NCBI RefSeq assembly: GCF_900110925.1
Contig: NZ_FOFP01000004.1
Location: 42,692-106,691 of the forward strand
Direction of reading: 5' to 3'
Source: Pseudomonas cuatrocienegasensis
Lineage (GTDB): Bacteria > Pseudomonadota > Gammaproteobacteria > Pseudomonadales > Pseudomonadaceae
DNA length: 64,000 bases
Shown: in pieces, positions 49,322-57,141 of the stretch
How positions within the stretch are numbered: the first letter of the stretch is position 1
Layout: every line of letters begins with the position of its first letter
Position numbers and translations under genes: made by a program
Notes under the pieces: model-generated
What the model was told of the DNA's origin: nothing
The model's input: the letters and a program-made list of their open reading frames with translations, nothing else
Database searches by the model: none

Positions 49322-51160
49322 ATGCAAAAACTATTCGTCTGCCTGGCCATGCTCTTGCTGGCCCCGTTGACTCAAGCTGCCACCGAACCGCGCACCGTCG
49401 ATCTGCTGGTGCTCTACACCAAAGAGGCGCAAGCCCTGCCTAATGGGCGTGACATTGACGCGCGCATCGCCAGCTACATCGAATTTGCCAACAACGCGTT
49501 CAAAAAGAGCAACGTCAATCTGCGTCTGCGTTTGGTCAACCGGCAACTGCTGAGCTGGGCCAGCTACCCGACCATATCCGGCAAAGATTTGTCTGCGTTC
49601 GCCGCCGACCCACGGGTACAGCAACTGCGTGAAACCTACGGCGCCGACGTGGTGCAACTGATCAGCCGTACCCAAGTGGGCCAGGGCTATGGTGTGTGCG
49701 GCATTGGCTACGTGCTCTCCGGGCCGAAGAACGGCGGTACGTTCCTGAATGGCGCCTGGGCCAGTGCCTACGGCATCACCGGCGTGGATTGCAGCCTGAG
49801 CACCATGGCTCACGAGATCGGTCACAATCTGGGGCTGCGTCACTCGTACGAGCAGGACCAAACCGAGGGTTACTACACCTACCTGGCCCGCGGCATTCAC
49901 CAAGGTACCTATGAATGGGGCCGCGGCTACGGTGTGCAGGGTCGTTTCGCGACCATCATGGCCTACCCCCAGGTGTTTAATGCGTCGGTGCAGGCGCCGT
50001 TGTTTTCCAGCCCAGCCCTGGTCGACAGTACCTGTGCCAACCAGGCGTGTGGCCGTGCCAGCTCTGCTGACGCCGCTCGTGCGCTAAACGACATGGCCGC
50101 ACAGATCGCCGCACTGCGTCCGACTAAAGTGCCCGAAACGGTCAACCCCACCAGTAAACCGACCACGCCCACTAAACCAACCACACCAACCCCGCCCGTA
50201 AAGCCGCCGGTTACGGCTTGGTGCGATAAACCTGCACTCAAAAGCCTGGTAGCTAATGGTGAGTTCCGCACCTTGGATGGATGGAAAACCCTGCTTAATG
50301 TGGCCAAGCTGAGCCAACTGAACGTCGGCAAAAACTGCCGTGATGACGCGTTGCAATTCGCCCTGCCGGCTGGCCGCGACGATATGCTCGCCACCTCTGT
50401 CGGCGCGCTCAATGTTGGCGCCACCTACCGCTTGAAAGCCAAGGTCATGCTCAAGGGCACCAACGTGCGCGGCAACCTGTACCTGGGCATGGTCCATGAG
50501 GGAAACGCCGGTATCAGCTACAGCAACGCCAACGGCGTGATCAAGTCGGTGACCAGCAGCGAGTTCACGCCCATCGACATGACCTTTATCTACCAGCCGC
50601 CACCCAGCGTCATCCGTAACACCTACCTGGGCCTATTAAGCATCAACCGTTTGGGTGTGCTACTGGATGAAGTCCAGCTCAGCGAAGTGACGCCCACCAC
50701 CGCGATCACGCCGGTTACGCCAGCGGCATTCAGTTGGACGTTCGACAGCGCGATCGGGGAATGGAGCGGCTTCTACGGCAGCAATCGGCTCACCGCGCTG
50801 GCGAAGACCGGTAAGTCGCTGGAGGTTTACGCGCGTAAGGCCAATGGCACTGGCGCTAGCCTGTTGCTAGCCGGCAAGGTGCAGCCAGGCTTGTCGTATC
50901 GCTTTAGCGCTGACGTGATGGTAAGCCGTACTGCCAGCGTCGCTGCGCTGTCGTATGCCTACCTCTACCTTGAAGACACGTCCGGCAATGCGCGTACGCT
51001 GTCACTAGGTATGGTGAATACCAAGGGCGGCGTTTGGAGCAAGTTGCAGCAGAGCTTCCAGGTGCCGACCGGTACTTATCGACGCATGGAACTGCTGCTG
51101 CTTGGTACTCGCCCAGACCAATCGCTGTACCTGGATAACATCAAACTTAACCGGCTCTAG
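49322..51160 (+). CDS. Secreted metzincin metalloprotease with two C-terminal beta-sandwich domains
   Basis: 612 residues. Signal peptide 1-19 (ending TQAA). The catalytic domain has the zinc motif HEIGHNLGLRH (His164, Glu165, His168, His174) and a Met-turn TIMAYP (Met213), the reprolysin/M12B-like pattern, with several Cys. A Thr/Pro-rich linker (about 267-297) leads to two ~150-residue beta-sandwich domains that resemble CBM4/9 (CenC-like) carbohydrate-binding modules. It is likely a secreted protease that binds cell-wall or polysaccharide targets. It pairs with the preceding propeptide-like gene. Confidence 0.85.
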   Translation: MQKLFVCLAMLLLAPLTQAATEPRTVDLLVLYTKEAQALPNGRDIDARIASYIEFANNAFKKSNVNLRLRLVNRQLLSWASYPTISGKDLSAFAADPRVQQLRETYGADVVQLISRTQVGQGYGVCGIGYVLSGPKNGGTFLNGAWASAYGITGVDCSLSTMAHEIGHNLGLRHSYEQDQTEGYYTYLARGIHQGTYEWGRGYGVQGRFATIMAYPQVFNASVQAPLFSSPALVDSTCANQACGRASSADAARALNDMAAQIAALRPTKVPETVNPTSKPTTPTKPTTPTPPVKPPVTAWCDKPALKSLVANGEFRTLDGWKTLLNVAKLSQLNVGKNCRDDALQFALPAGRDDMLATSVGALNVGATYRLKAKVMLKGTNVRGNLYLGMVHEGNAGISYSNANGVIKSVTSSEFTPIDMTFIYQPPPSVIRNTYLGLLSINRLGVLLDEVQLSEVTPTTAITPVTPAAFSWTFDSAIGEWSGFYGSNRLTALAKTGKSLEVYARKANGTGASLLLAGKVQPGLSYRFSADVMVSRTASVAALSYAYLYLEDTSGNARTLSLGMVNTKGGVWSKLQQSFQVPTGTYRRMELLLLGTRPDQSLYLDNIKLNRL

Positions 51161-51163
51161 CCG

Positions 51164-51204
51164 AAAAAAAACCTGGTGCCCGTGGTTGGGGCGCCAGGTT
51201 TTTT
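51164..51204. terminator. Bidirectional Rho-independent terminator
   Basis: AAAAAAACCTGGTGCCC and GGGGCGCCAGGTTTTTT form a long GC stem with A and T runs on either side. It lies between the convergent metzincin and yjeH genes. Confidence 0.9.
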
Positions 51205-51212
51205 GCCTTCGG

Positions 51213-52481
51213 TTAATGCGCCGAATAGGGTGAAGTCTGCGCGCGACGGCTGCGAATATAGTCCAGCGCCGCCAAGGCCAGCAGCAGGCCCACGGCGTAC
51301 CAGGCGTCGTTACCCAGGGCGATCATCACCAGGGCACAGAGCAGCGCGCTAAACGCCGCCACCCACCGCCACATCCCTTTTAACAGCACCCAACCAGCGG
51401 CCATGCTGAACAGATAAATCAGCACAAAGTTGCCATTGGCGTAACGGATGAGTTGGTCCACCGACAGTTGCATCACCGCTGCCAAGCTAGCGCACAGGGC
51501 GCAGATAATCACGACCAGCAACAAGGCGCGAGCCGGCACACCGTGATGGTTGCGCTGGGCCAGCGGGCGCGGCAATTTGCCTTCATCGGCCAGGCTCCAG
51601 ATCAACCTCGCAAAGCCCTGTAAATAGACATTCATCGAAGCAAAGCAGGCCAAGTAGCCGATCAGCGCACTGAGCCAAAGGGCCTTGGCGCCGAACAGTT
51701 GGTCGAGCATACGCGGCAGGGACGCGGCATCGGTCTGCACATCGCCGTAGGCATGAAAGCTCAACACCGCCAGCGAACAGGCCCAATACACCAGCCCAGC
51801 GAGCAACACGCCGAGCAGCAGGGCGAGGGGAAAATCACGTTTCGGGTGTTTGAATTCTTCGCCCATATGGGTAAAGGCCTCGATGCCGACAAAGCACCAG
51901 AACATCACCCCCAGCGCCGCCGGCAGCAGGTGCCAGGAGCCGCTGATTGTGGGCAATAACGGCTGTTTGCTGCTGGGTAGATCGCCAAACCACCAGATCA
52001 GCGCGATGGTGCCGATAATCGCCACGGCGATAGCGCCCTGGATCAAGCCAGAAGCCTTGGCCGGGCGTTGGCCAAGTAACAGGATCGCCGCCAGGGTGGC
52101 CAGTTGAATAATCAGAGCTTGTCCGTGGCTGAGGGTGAACAGCGCCTGCCAGAAGCCGCTGGCGATACTCAGCGCTGCCGGCAAACCCACCGGCAGCACG
52201 GCGAGGAATAGCCATGCACTGATGCGCTCCATACGTGAGCCAAAGGCACGGCCAATCAGGTGCGGTGCGCCACCGGCATGGGGGAAGTGGCGGCCCAGTT
52301 GGGCAAAGGTAAACGCCACCGGCAGTACCAGGGTGATCAGTAACATCCAGGCCCATAACGAAGCCTCGCCCGCTGCAGTTGCTGCTAGTGCTGGGATGAC
52401 GAAAATTCCGGTGCCAAGCAGTGAGGTACTCAGCAGGCCAATCCCTTGCAGCAGGCCCAGTTCCTGGTTCAGACGACTCAT
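51213..52481 (-). CDS. yjeH: Amino-acid permease YjeH-type (APC family)
   Basis: 422 residues. Start at 52481, where MSRLNQELGLLQGIGLLSTS begins the YjeH pattern; the open frame to 52565 is extra. There are about 11-12 helices with the family's LLGTGIFVIPALAA, GEEFKHPKRDFPLALLLG and YLQGFARLIWSLADEGKLP. YjeH in E. coli exports methionine and branched-chain amino acids. It is divergent from an Lrp/AsnC gene, which probably controls it in response to an amino acid. Confidence 0.9.
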   Translation of the reverse strand: MSRLNQELGLLQGIGLLSTSLLGTGIFVIPALAATAAGEASLWAWMLLITLVLPVAFTFAQLGRHFPHAGGAPHLIGRAFGSRMERISAWLFLAVLPVGLPAALSIASGFWQALFTLSHGQALIIQLATLAAILLLGQRPAKASGLIQGAIAVAIIGTIALIWWFGDLPSSKQPLLPTISGSWHLLPAALGVMFWCFVGIEAFTHMGEEFKHPKRDFPLALLLGVLLAGLVYWACSLAVLSFHAYGDVQTDAASLPRMLDQLFGAKALWLSALIGYLACFASMNVYLQGFARLIWSLADEGKLPRPLAQRNHHGVPARALLLVVIICALCASLAAVMQLSVDQLIRYANGNFVLIYLFSMAAGWVLLKGMWRWVAAFSALLCALVMIALGNDAWYAVGLLLALAALDYIRSRRAQTSPYSAH

Positions 52482-52749
52482 GTTGTATGCTCTGGTGATT
52501 TGCCGACTATGGTAAGGCGCAGCCCTGTAAAGCACTGCTGTTGAAGCGTCGGCGTTACCCAGCAAAGTGACGGTATTAGCCGTCGAATTACCTCGGATCT
52601 ACTCGCAGGCTGCAGCGCTTCGGCTAAACGGCGTTGAAAACTGCCTCGGAATGCTCATTTACAACACGTAAACTGCGCTTCCTCGGCTTCTTTGCCACCG
52701 TTTATCGCTAGCTAGCCTCTGAGCAGATCCTTATTGTCGAGAAAGCCCC

Positions 52750-53169
52750 GTGGACAAGTTTGATCAGCAGATACTCGCCCTGTTGCGTGCCGATGCGCGC
52801 TTACCTGTCAGCCAGATTGCGCGCGAGGTTAATCTGTCGCGTTCGGCGGTCAGTGAACGGATTCGTCAGCTGGAAGAGGCTGGTGTGATCAGTGGCTATC
52901 ATGCTCACGTCGCAATGCCGGGCGAAGCGGCGATCAAGGTCTATCTGGAGCTGTTCTATAGCGGTGGGCGTTGCGAGCACTACGTCGAGTTAATGCAGGT
53001 ATTCCCGGAAGTACGCCGTTGCAGCGGAATCAGCGGCGAGACTGACATGCTGGTGTATATCGAAGCGCCATCAATGCTGCGTTTCAGCGAAGTGCGCGGT
53101 GAGATCGAGAACTTCCCCGGCATGCAGAAGGTGAAGACCCATATGGTGGTCAAGGATTGGCAGTTTTGA
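52750..53169 (+). CDS. Lrp/AsnC-family transcriptional regulator
   Basis: 139 residues from GTG at 52750. The N-terminal helix-turn-helix (LPVSQIAREVNLSRSAVSERI) is followed by the RAM ligand-binding domain (AAIKVYLELFYSGG, and SGISGETDMLVYIEAP). It is divergent from yjeH by 268 bp, the usual arrangement for an Lrp-type regulator and its exporter. Its last codons overlap the start of sbcD, so the two genes are translationally coupled although functionally unrelated. Confidence 0.92.
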   Translation: MDKFDQQILALLRADARLPVSQIAREVNLSRSAVSERIRQLEEAGVISGYHAHVAMPGEAAIKVYLELFYSGGRCEHYVELMQVFPEVRRCSGISGETDMLVYIEAPSMLRFSEVRGEIENFPGMQKVKTHMVVKDWQF

Positions 53170-54392
53170 CTCAGCCCATACGCATTCTGCACACCTCCGA
53201 CTGGCACCTCGGCCAGCACTTTATGGGCAAGACTCGCCAGGCCGAGCACCAAGCCTTTTGTACCTGGCTGATCGAGCAGGTGCGCGAGCAGGCGATCGAT
53301 GCCGTGCTGATCGCCGGTGATATTTTCGACACCGGCGCGCCGCCCAGTTATGCCCGTGAGCAGTACAACCGCTTTATCGTCGAGCTGCGCGCCAGCGGCT
53401 GTGCACTGGTGGTGCTGGGTGGCAACCATGATTCGGTGGCCATGCTCGGTGAAAGCAAAACGCTGCTGGCGCAGCTCGGCACCCGCGTGATTCCCGGTGT
53501 GTGTGAGCAGCTTGAGGAGCAACTGCTGGTGCTGCATACGCGTGATGGCGCGCCGGGGGCGATTCTTTGCGGCATCCCCTTTATTCGTCCGCGCGATGTG
53601 TTGCTCAGCCAGGCCGGGCAGAGCGCCCAGGATAAGCAGCTGTCTTTGCAGCAGGCTATTCAGAAGCACTACCAGAATTTGTATGCCCTGGCGGTCGCCA
53701 AACGCGCCGAGTTGGGCGCCGAGCTGCCGATTATCGCCACGGGGCATCTGACCACCGTCGGCGCCAGTGCCAGCGACTCGGTACGGGAAATCTACGTCGG
53801 CAGCCTCGAAGCCTTCCCCACCAATGCCTTTCCGCCAGCTGCCTACATCGCCCTGGGGCATATCCACCGGCCGCAGAAAGTCGCGGGGCTGGAGCACATC
53901 CGCTACAGCGGCTCACCCATCGCCCTGAGCTTCGACGAGGCCAAACAGCAAAAAGAAGTGCTGCTGCTGGAGTTTGCCGCCAGCACGCTGCAGTCCGTCA
54001 CACCGCTGGCCGTGCCCTGCTTTCAACCCCTGGCCAGCCTGCGCGGCTCGCTCAAGGAGCTGGCCGCGAGCATCGCCACCCAAGCCAGCCTGGGCACACC
54101 TGAACGGCCCGTGTGGCTGGAAATCCAGGTCAGCACCGACGACTACCTCAACGACCTGCAAAGCCATATCAACACGCTCTGCGAAGGGCTGCCCGTTGAA
54201 GTGCTGCGCATCCGCCGAGAGCGCGGCACCAGCGCCGCCAACCTCGCCAGCAGCGCCCGCGAAACCCTGGATGAACTGACCGCCGAAGACGTCTTCACCC
54301 GCCGCCTGCAACTCGAACAGCTGGACGATGCCGACACTCAGCGCTTGCAAGGGCTTTATCGGGAAGTGCTGGAGGGGTTGGACAGGATTTAG
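53166..54392 (+). CDS. sbcD: DNA double-strand-break repair nuclease subunit SbcD
   Basis: 408 residues. Phosphoesterase motifs are complete: SDWHLGQ (DxH), AGDIFDTGAPP (GDxxD), LGGNHDS (GNHD), GHLTTVG and ALGHIHRP (GHxH). In the relic copy the gene begins ATG CGC ATT; here that codon is ATA, so initiation must come from the TTG at 53166, which overlaps the lrp stop TGA, or a TTG at 53157. No sbcC gene follows: cassette DNA begins 250 bp later. Without SbcC the nuclease complex would lack its ATPase unless sbcC lies elsewhere. Confidence 0.93.
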   Translation: MTQPIRILHTSDWHLGQHFMGKTRQAEHQAFCTWLIEQVREQAIDAVLIAGDIFDTGAPPSYAREQYNRFIVELRASGCALVVLGGNHDSVAMLGESKTLLAQLGTRVIPGVCEQLEEQLLVLHTRDGAPGAILCGIPFIRPRDVLLSQAGQSAQDKQLSLQQAIQKHYQNLYALAVAKRAELGAELPIIATGHLTTVGASASDSVREIYVGSLEAFPTNAFPPAAYIALGHIHRPQKVAGLEHIRYSGSPIALSFDEAKQQKEVLLLEFAASTLQSVTPLAVPCFQPLASLRGSLKELAASIATQASLGTPERPVWLEIQVSTDDYLNDLQSHINTLCEGLPVEVLRIRRERGTSAANLASSARETLDELTAEDVFTRRLQLEQLDDADTQRLQGLYREVLEGLDRI

Positions 54393-54488
54393 GCTGAGGC
54401 GAAGTACGCAGCCTGATTCATCCCAGTAAACCGCCCGCGGAACCCGGATTACGCCTATGGCTAATCCAGGCTACGGTGTAATTGCCAG

Positions 54489-54519
54489 TTGCCAGCATGC
54501 TGTCGGGTTGGTGTATAAC
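54489..54519 (+). promoter_or_regulatory. Weak promoter-like motif ahead of the cassette array
   Basis: TTGCCA (54489-54494) and TATAAC (54514-54519) are spaced 19 bp, or 17 bp with the register TGTATA. It would point into the first cassette. The match is poor, and the -10 lies inside an inverted repeat, so it is only a candidate for a cassette promoter. Confidence 0.25.
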
Positions 54520-54597
54520 ATGCCAAACACCCCACAGATGGCCTGTAACCTGCGGCCTAGACAGAGGTAGTGAGGGAGGGCAGGAATGTTATACACC
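54510..54597. repeat. Inverted repeat flanking the array start, attI- or attC-like
   Basis: GGTGTATAACAT (54510-54521) and its exact inverse ATGTTATACACC (54586-54597) enclose 64 bp. Each contains a core-like box (GTATAAC, GTTATAC) of integron type. A second copy of GTTATACACCA lies at 54613-54623, 25 bp on. Inner L-box pairing is poor, so this may be a degenerate attC, part of an attI site, or unrelated. Confidence 0.45.
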
Positions 54598-54651
54598 ACG
54601 CCCGTTCGGGGAGTTATACACCAGTTGGTGTCTATTTATAGTTAGATTTTT

Positions 54652-55347
54652 ATGCCAACCCAGAAGAAACTTGATTCGTATAAAGGCAAATTATCTGCAT
54701 CAGAAATTGCAGCCGGCATGAACGCAGCCAACGCAAACGCCATGCGTTTAGCTAACGATGCTCAGAAGCTGCTGGAGACAGGAAGCTTTCCAACTGCGGC
54801 ATCGCTCGCAGCCCTATCGATTGAGGAGTCCGGAAAGGTTTCAATCCTACGCCAACTCTCAACGGCCAGTACCGCAGAAGAAATCAAAGCAAGTTGGAAA
54901 AACTATCGCTCTCATACCAGCAAGAATGCCCAGTGGTTACTTCCTGAGCTTGCAATAAAAGGGGCAAGGAAACTAGAAGACCTTCGCCCTCTCTTCGATG
55001 AAGGAGCAGAGCATCCCTTCATCCTTGATCAGCTAAAGCAATTAGGTTTTTATACGGATTGCCTAGGGAATAAAAACTGGTCAATACCTAGTATTGTCGT
55101 CAACGAAGAGCTCTCCAAATCACTTGTTCAAACAGCAAAACTCCTTGCAGGCAAGAGGGAAGTTACTACAAAAGAAATTGAGTTATGGATTGAACATGTC
55201 GGCAAAGCTTCGAAAAACGACTTCAATGCCATGAAAAAGGCCTTGATCACATGGTATGCAGCAATGCAGGATGCTGGGCTCAAAGAAGGCGGGGTCAATT
55301 CAATGAAAAATTTTATTGAAAACGGCGTAGCATTCCCAAAAATCTAA
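54652..55347 (+). CDS. Cassette 1: AbiV-family HEPN protein, putative abortive-infection factor
   Basis: 231 residues from ATG at 54652, only 5 nt after the GTTAGAT core site, with no ribosome site. The N-terminal half carries the AbiV pattern: SEIAAGMNAANANAMRLAN, then TGSFPTAASLAALSIEESGK (helix with the conserved Glu-Glu), and WKNYRSHTSKNAQWL. AbiV was first described in Lactococcus as a phage-defence protein that blocks translation of phage proteins; the family has a HEPN-type fold. The stop TAA is formed by the R'' box of attC1. As a cassette this is a likely anti-phage gene, by inference. Confidence 0.75.
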   Translation: MPTQKKLDSYKGKLSASEIAAGMNAANANAMRLANDAQKLLETGSFPTAASLAALSIEESGKVSILRQLSTASTAEEIKASWKNYRSHTSKNAQWLLPELAIKGARKLEDLRPLFDEGAEHPFILDQLKQLGFYTDCLGNKNWSIPSIVVNEELSKSLVQTAKLLAGKREVTTKEIELWIEHVGKASKNDFNAMKKALITWYAAMQDAGLKEGGVNSMKNFIENGVAFPKI

Positions 55348-55417
55348 CAAGTGGTTCAAATCACTCGCTTCGCTCGCTGGGACGGGCTAAAGCCCGCCCC
55401 TTAACCAAACGTTATGC
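55342..55417 (+). repeat. attC1
   Basis: 76 bp from R'' ATCTAAC to core GTTATGC. L'' is GTGGTTCAAA and L' TTAACCAAAC; the unpaired base in L'' gives the extrahelical G of the folded bottom strand. The centre holds CGGGCTAAAGCCCG, a near-perfect hairpin. Confidence 0.93.
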
Positions 55418-55434
55418 ACCTTCGGAGTAACACC

Positions 55435-55776
55435 GTGAAAATCCTGAAGGAACAGAACATCTGCGAATGGAAGAATGTTACCCCTCAGAAACCAGAGAGC
55501 GGGTCAAAACTTGGAATCGCATTAAGTACCATAGGGCAGTTACCCATTAACGGGCTAAGGCATAAACCAGAAAATGGTACTAACGGCTGGTACATCTGGT
55601 GTGGCACCGAGCTGCCTGACGCTGACGATTTCTTTTCTCCGTTGCATATAGAGCACATCGACAGCTATCTTCCAGAGGTGGCAGGCTACCTTGATCTACC
55701 TGCCGGCTACCGCTTTCTTATCGACGGCAATAATTTTGAAGACGTATGGTTTGACTCCGAGTTGCTCAATGCATAA
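55435..55776 (+). CDS. Cassette 2: Imm33/DUF2185-like protein
   Basis: 113 residues. Start is taken as GTG at 55435 because GGAG (55424-55427) lies 7 nt upstream; the ATG at 55414 lies inside the attC core site. The C-terminal part reads GWYIWCGTELPDADDFFSPL, then PAGYRFLIDGNNFEDVWFD, a pattern of the Imm33/DUF2185 family. Such proteins are often found as immunity proteins of polymorphic toxins; no toxin gene is seen in this array, so it would be an orphan. Stop TAA lies in the attC2 R'' box. Confidence 0.6.
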   Translation: MKILKEQNICEWKNVTPQKPESGSKLGIALSTIGQLPINGLRHKPENGTNGWYIWCGTELPDADDFFSPLHIEHIDSYLPEVAGYLDLPAGYRFLIDGNNFEDVWFDSELLNA

Positions 55777-55845
55777 CAACTGGTTCAAATCGCTCGCTCC
55801 GCTCGCTGGGACGGGCTAAACCCGCCCCTTAACCAAACGTTAGGG
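55771..55845 (+). repeat. attC2
   Basis: 75 bp from GCATAAC to GTTAGGG. One base shorter than the others because the central hairpin reads GGGCTAAACCC. The L'' TGGTTCAAA and L' TTAACCAAAC boxes are as in attC1. Confidence 0.92.
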
Positions 55846-55857
55846 AAAACGGAAACC

Positions 55858-56235
55858 ATGACCAGCACAAGTACCTTTATCTCTGATCAGCAACACAAAG
55901 AAAATTTGGAATTGCAGCTTTCCATGTCACCGCAGACGCTCGAACAGCTATATGAGTATGGAGTATCTAGCTCGCAAAGCCTGAAACTCGAATATTTCTA
56001 TTACACCAATGAACAGAATAAGGCTTTATCACTTTCCGAACCTCTAGTAAGCCTTGGCTATACATCAGAATTCCGCCAACTCGAAGACGCCCCCGGAATT
56101 TATCTCATTACAGGCTGGAGCACTCCAGTCCAAGCAACGAGCGATAAAATCAATGAATGGACAGCTTACATGTGCTCTTTGGGCTTCAAACATGACTGCG
56201 AGTTTGATGGCTGGGGCACTAACCCTGAGCAGTAA
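55858..56235 (+). CDS. Cassette 3: RraB-like protein
   Basis: 125 residues from ATG at 55858. The C-terminal half shows the RraB family pattern: LEYFYYTNEQNKALSLSEPL, LGYTSEFRQLED, GIYLITGWSTP, and the closing FKHDCEFDGWGT. RraB in E. coli inhibits RNase E; a cassette-borne copy could alter RNA decay. It lacks the acidic C-terminal tail of E. coli RraB. It ends 2 bp before attC3. Confidence 0.7.
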   Translation: MTSTSTFISDQQHKENLELQLSMSPQTLEQLYEYGVSSSQSLKLEYFYYTNEQNKALSLSEPLVSLGYTSEFRQLEDAPGIYLITGWSTPVQATSDKINEWTAYMCSLGFKHDCEFDGWGTNPEQ

Positions 56236-56236
56236 A

Positions 56237-56312
56237 CCCTAACAATTGGTTCAAATCGTTCGCTTCGCTCACTGGGACGGGCTAAAGCCCGCCCCTTAAC
56301 CAAACGTTATGC
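56237..56312 (+). repeat. attC3
   Basis: 76 bp from CCCTAAC to GTTATGC. Its sequence (AATTGGTTCAAATCGTTCGC...) is nearly identical to attC4. Confidence 0.93.
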
Positions 56313-56662
56313 ATATGAATGAATACACCACCACAATGACAATGCTTGCACCTGAGCTGTTAATCCTTGCAGCAGGATTTTCTTTGCTTGGTATTGCATC
56401 GTTGATATTTGCAATCAGGCAACGCTCAGCTATTGCCTTTTTATCATTCGCGCTATTCATGCTCTGCGCCATTATAAAACTCACAAAATTCTCAATAATG
56501 GCGTTCATTCCAATGCAATGCCCTAATGGCCAGTGCAATCCAACAGAATTCAACCAGCAAATTCTAAATTTCTCGTCACTAATAGAACCTTATTTATTCC
56601 TAGCAGCTGCCACTTGCACAATCATTTACATGACCAAAAATAAAGGCATAAACCGTGTGTAA
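56309..56662 (+). CDS. Cassette 4: small membrane protein
   Basis: 117 residues if started at ATG 56309 inside the attC3 core, or 115 from ATG at 56315; neither has a ribosome site. It has three likely helices (about 14-34, 42-68, 90-108), joined by a loop with two Cys (MQCPNGQCNPTEF) that may form a zinc- or disulfide-bearing turn. No family is recognised. Codon use is AT-rich, unlike the chromosome around it. Confidence 0.7.
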   Translation: MHMNEYTTTMTMLAPELLILAAGFSLLGIASLIFAIRQRSAIAFLSFALFMLCAIIKLTKFSIMAFIPMQCPNGQCNPTEFNQQILNFSSLIEPYLFLAAATCTIIYMTKNKGINRV

Positions 56663-56664
56663 AT

Positions 56665-56740
56665 GCATAACAATTGGTTCAAACCGTTCGCTTCGCTCAC
56701 TGGGGCGGGCTAAAGCCCGCCCCTTAACCAAACGTTAGGG
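56665..56740 (+). repeat. attC4
   Basis: 76 bp from GCATAAC to GTTAGGG. Its central hairpin GGGGCGGGCT/AGCCCGCCCC is a perfect 10-bp inverted repeat, the best in the array. Confidence 0.93.
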
Positions 56741-56745
56741 AGCCC

Positions 56746-57141
56746 ATGGGTACAATCCGAACACTCACATACTCGATCATCGCATCGATAACTGTATTTT
56801 TACTCAACAACTTACTTACTGTGCTATTTCTTCCAAGCTTGAGAGATTACATCAATATGGCCTCATCACTAGGGTTTAGCCTAATTGTCTGGGGCGCTCC
56901 CGCGCTAGCTGTCTCTCTATTCACAGCGAAGGCATACCCAGCAAACGCTACCATAAAAGCAATATCAATTGCATTCTTTACATGCGCGCTAATATTTTCA
57001 ACAACAGAAGTAGTAAATTACGCACCAGAAGCACCAGCAAGCATGCTATCTAACCTTATCTATCTACTTCCGTTCATTTCGGTTGCAGCGGCAGTAATGC
57101 TAGGTTTTTACTTTGGGCTTAAGCGAACGATCCCTAACTAG
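56746..57141 (+). CDS. Cassette 5: four-helix membrane protein
   Basis: 131 residues from ATG at 56746. The Shine-Dalgarno AGGGAG is built into the attC4 core site GTTAGGG, so insertion brings the ribosome site with it. Four helices are predicted by eye (about 7-26, 37-62, 68-86, 101-124), all strongly hydrophobic, with short loops. The family is unknown. Codon use is AT-rich. The stop TAG lies inside attC5. Confidence 0.75.
   Translation: MGTIRTLTYSIIASITVFLLNNLLTVLFLPSLRDYINMASSLGFSLIVWGAPALAVSLFTAKAYPANATIKAISIAFFTCALIFSTTEVVNYAPEAPASMLSNLIYLLPFISVAAAVMLGFYFGLKRTIPN

Noticed and set aside
54513..54594. Confident call of a seventh attC before cassette 1
   Set aside because: Core-like boxes are present but the inner L boxes do not pair and the centre is unlike the other sites; listed only as an inverted repeat.
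54393..54641. Integrase gene intI expected left of the array
   Set aside because: No ORF of suitable length or with tyrosine recombinase motifs is present between sbcD and the first cassette or to the right of the last one.
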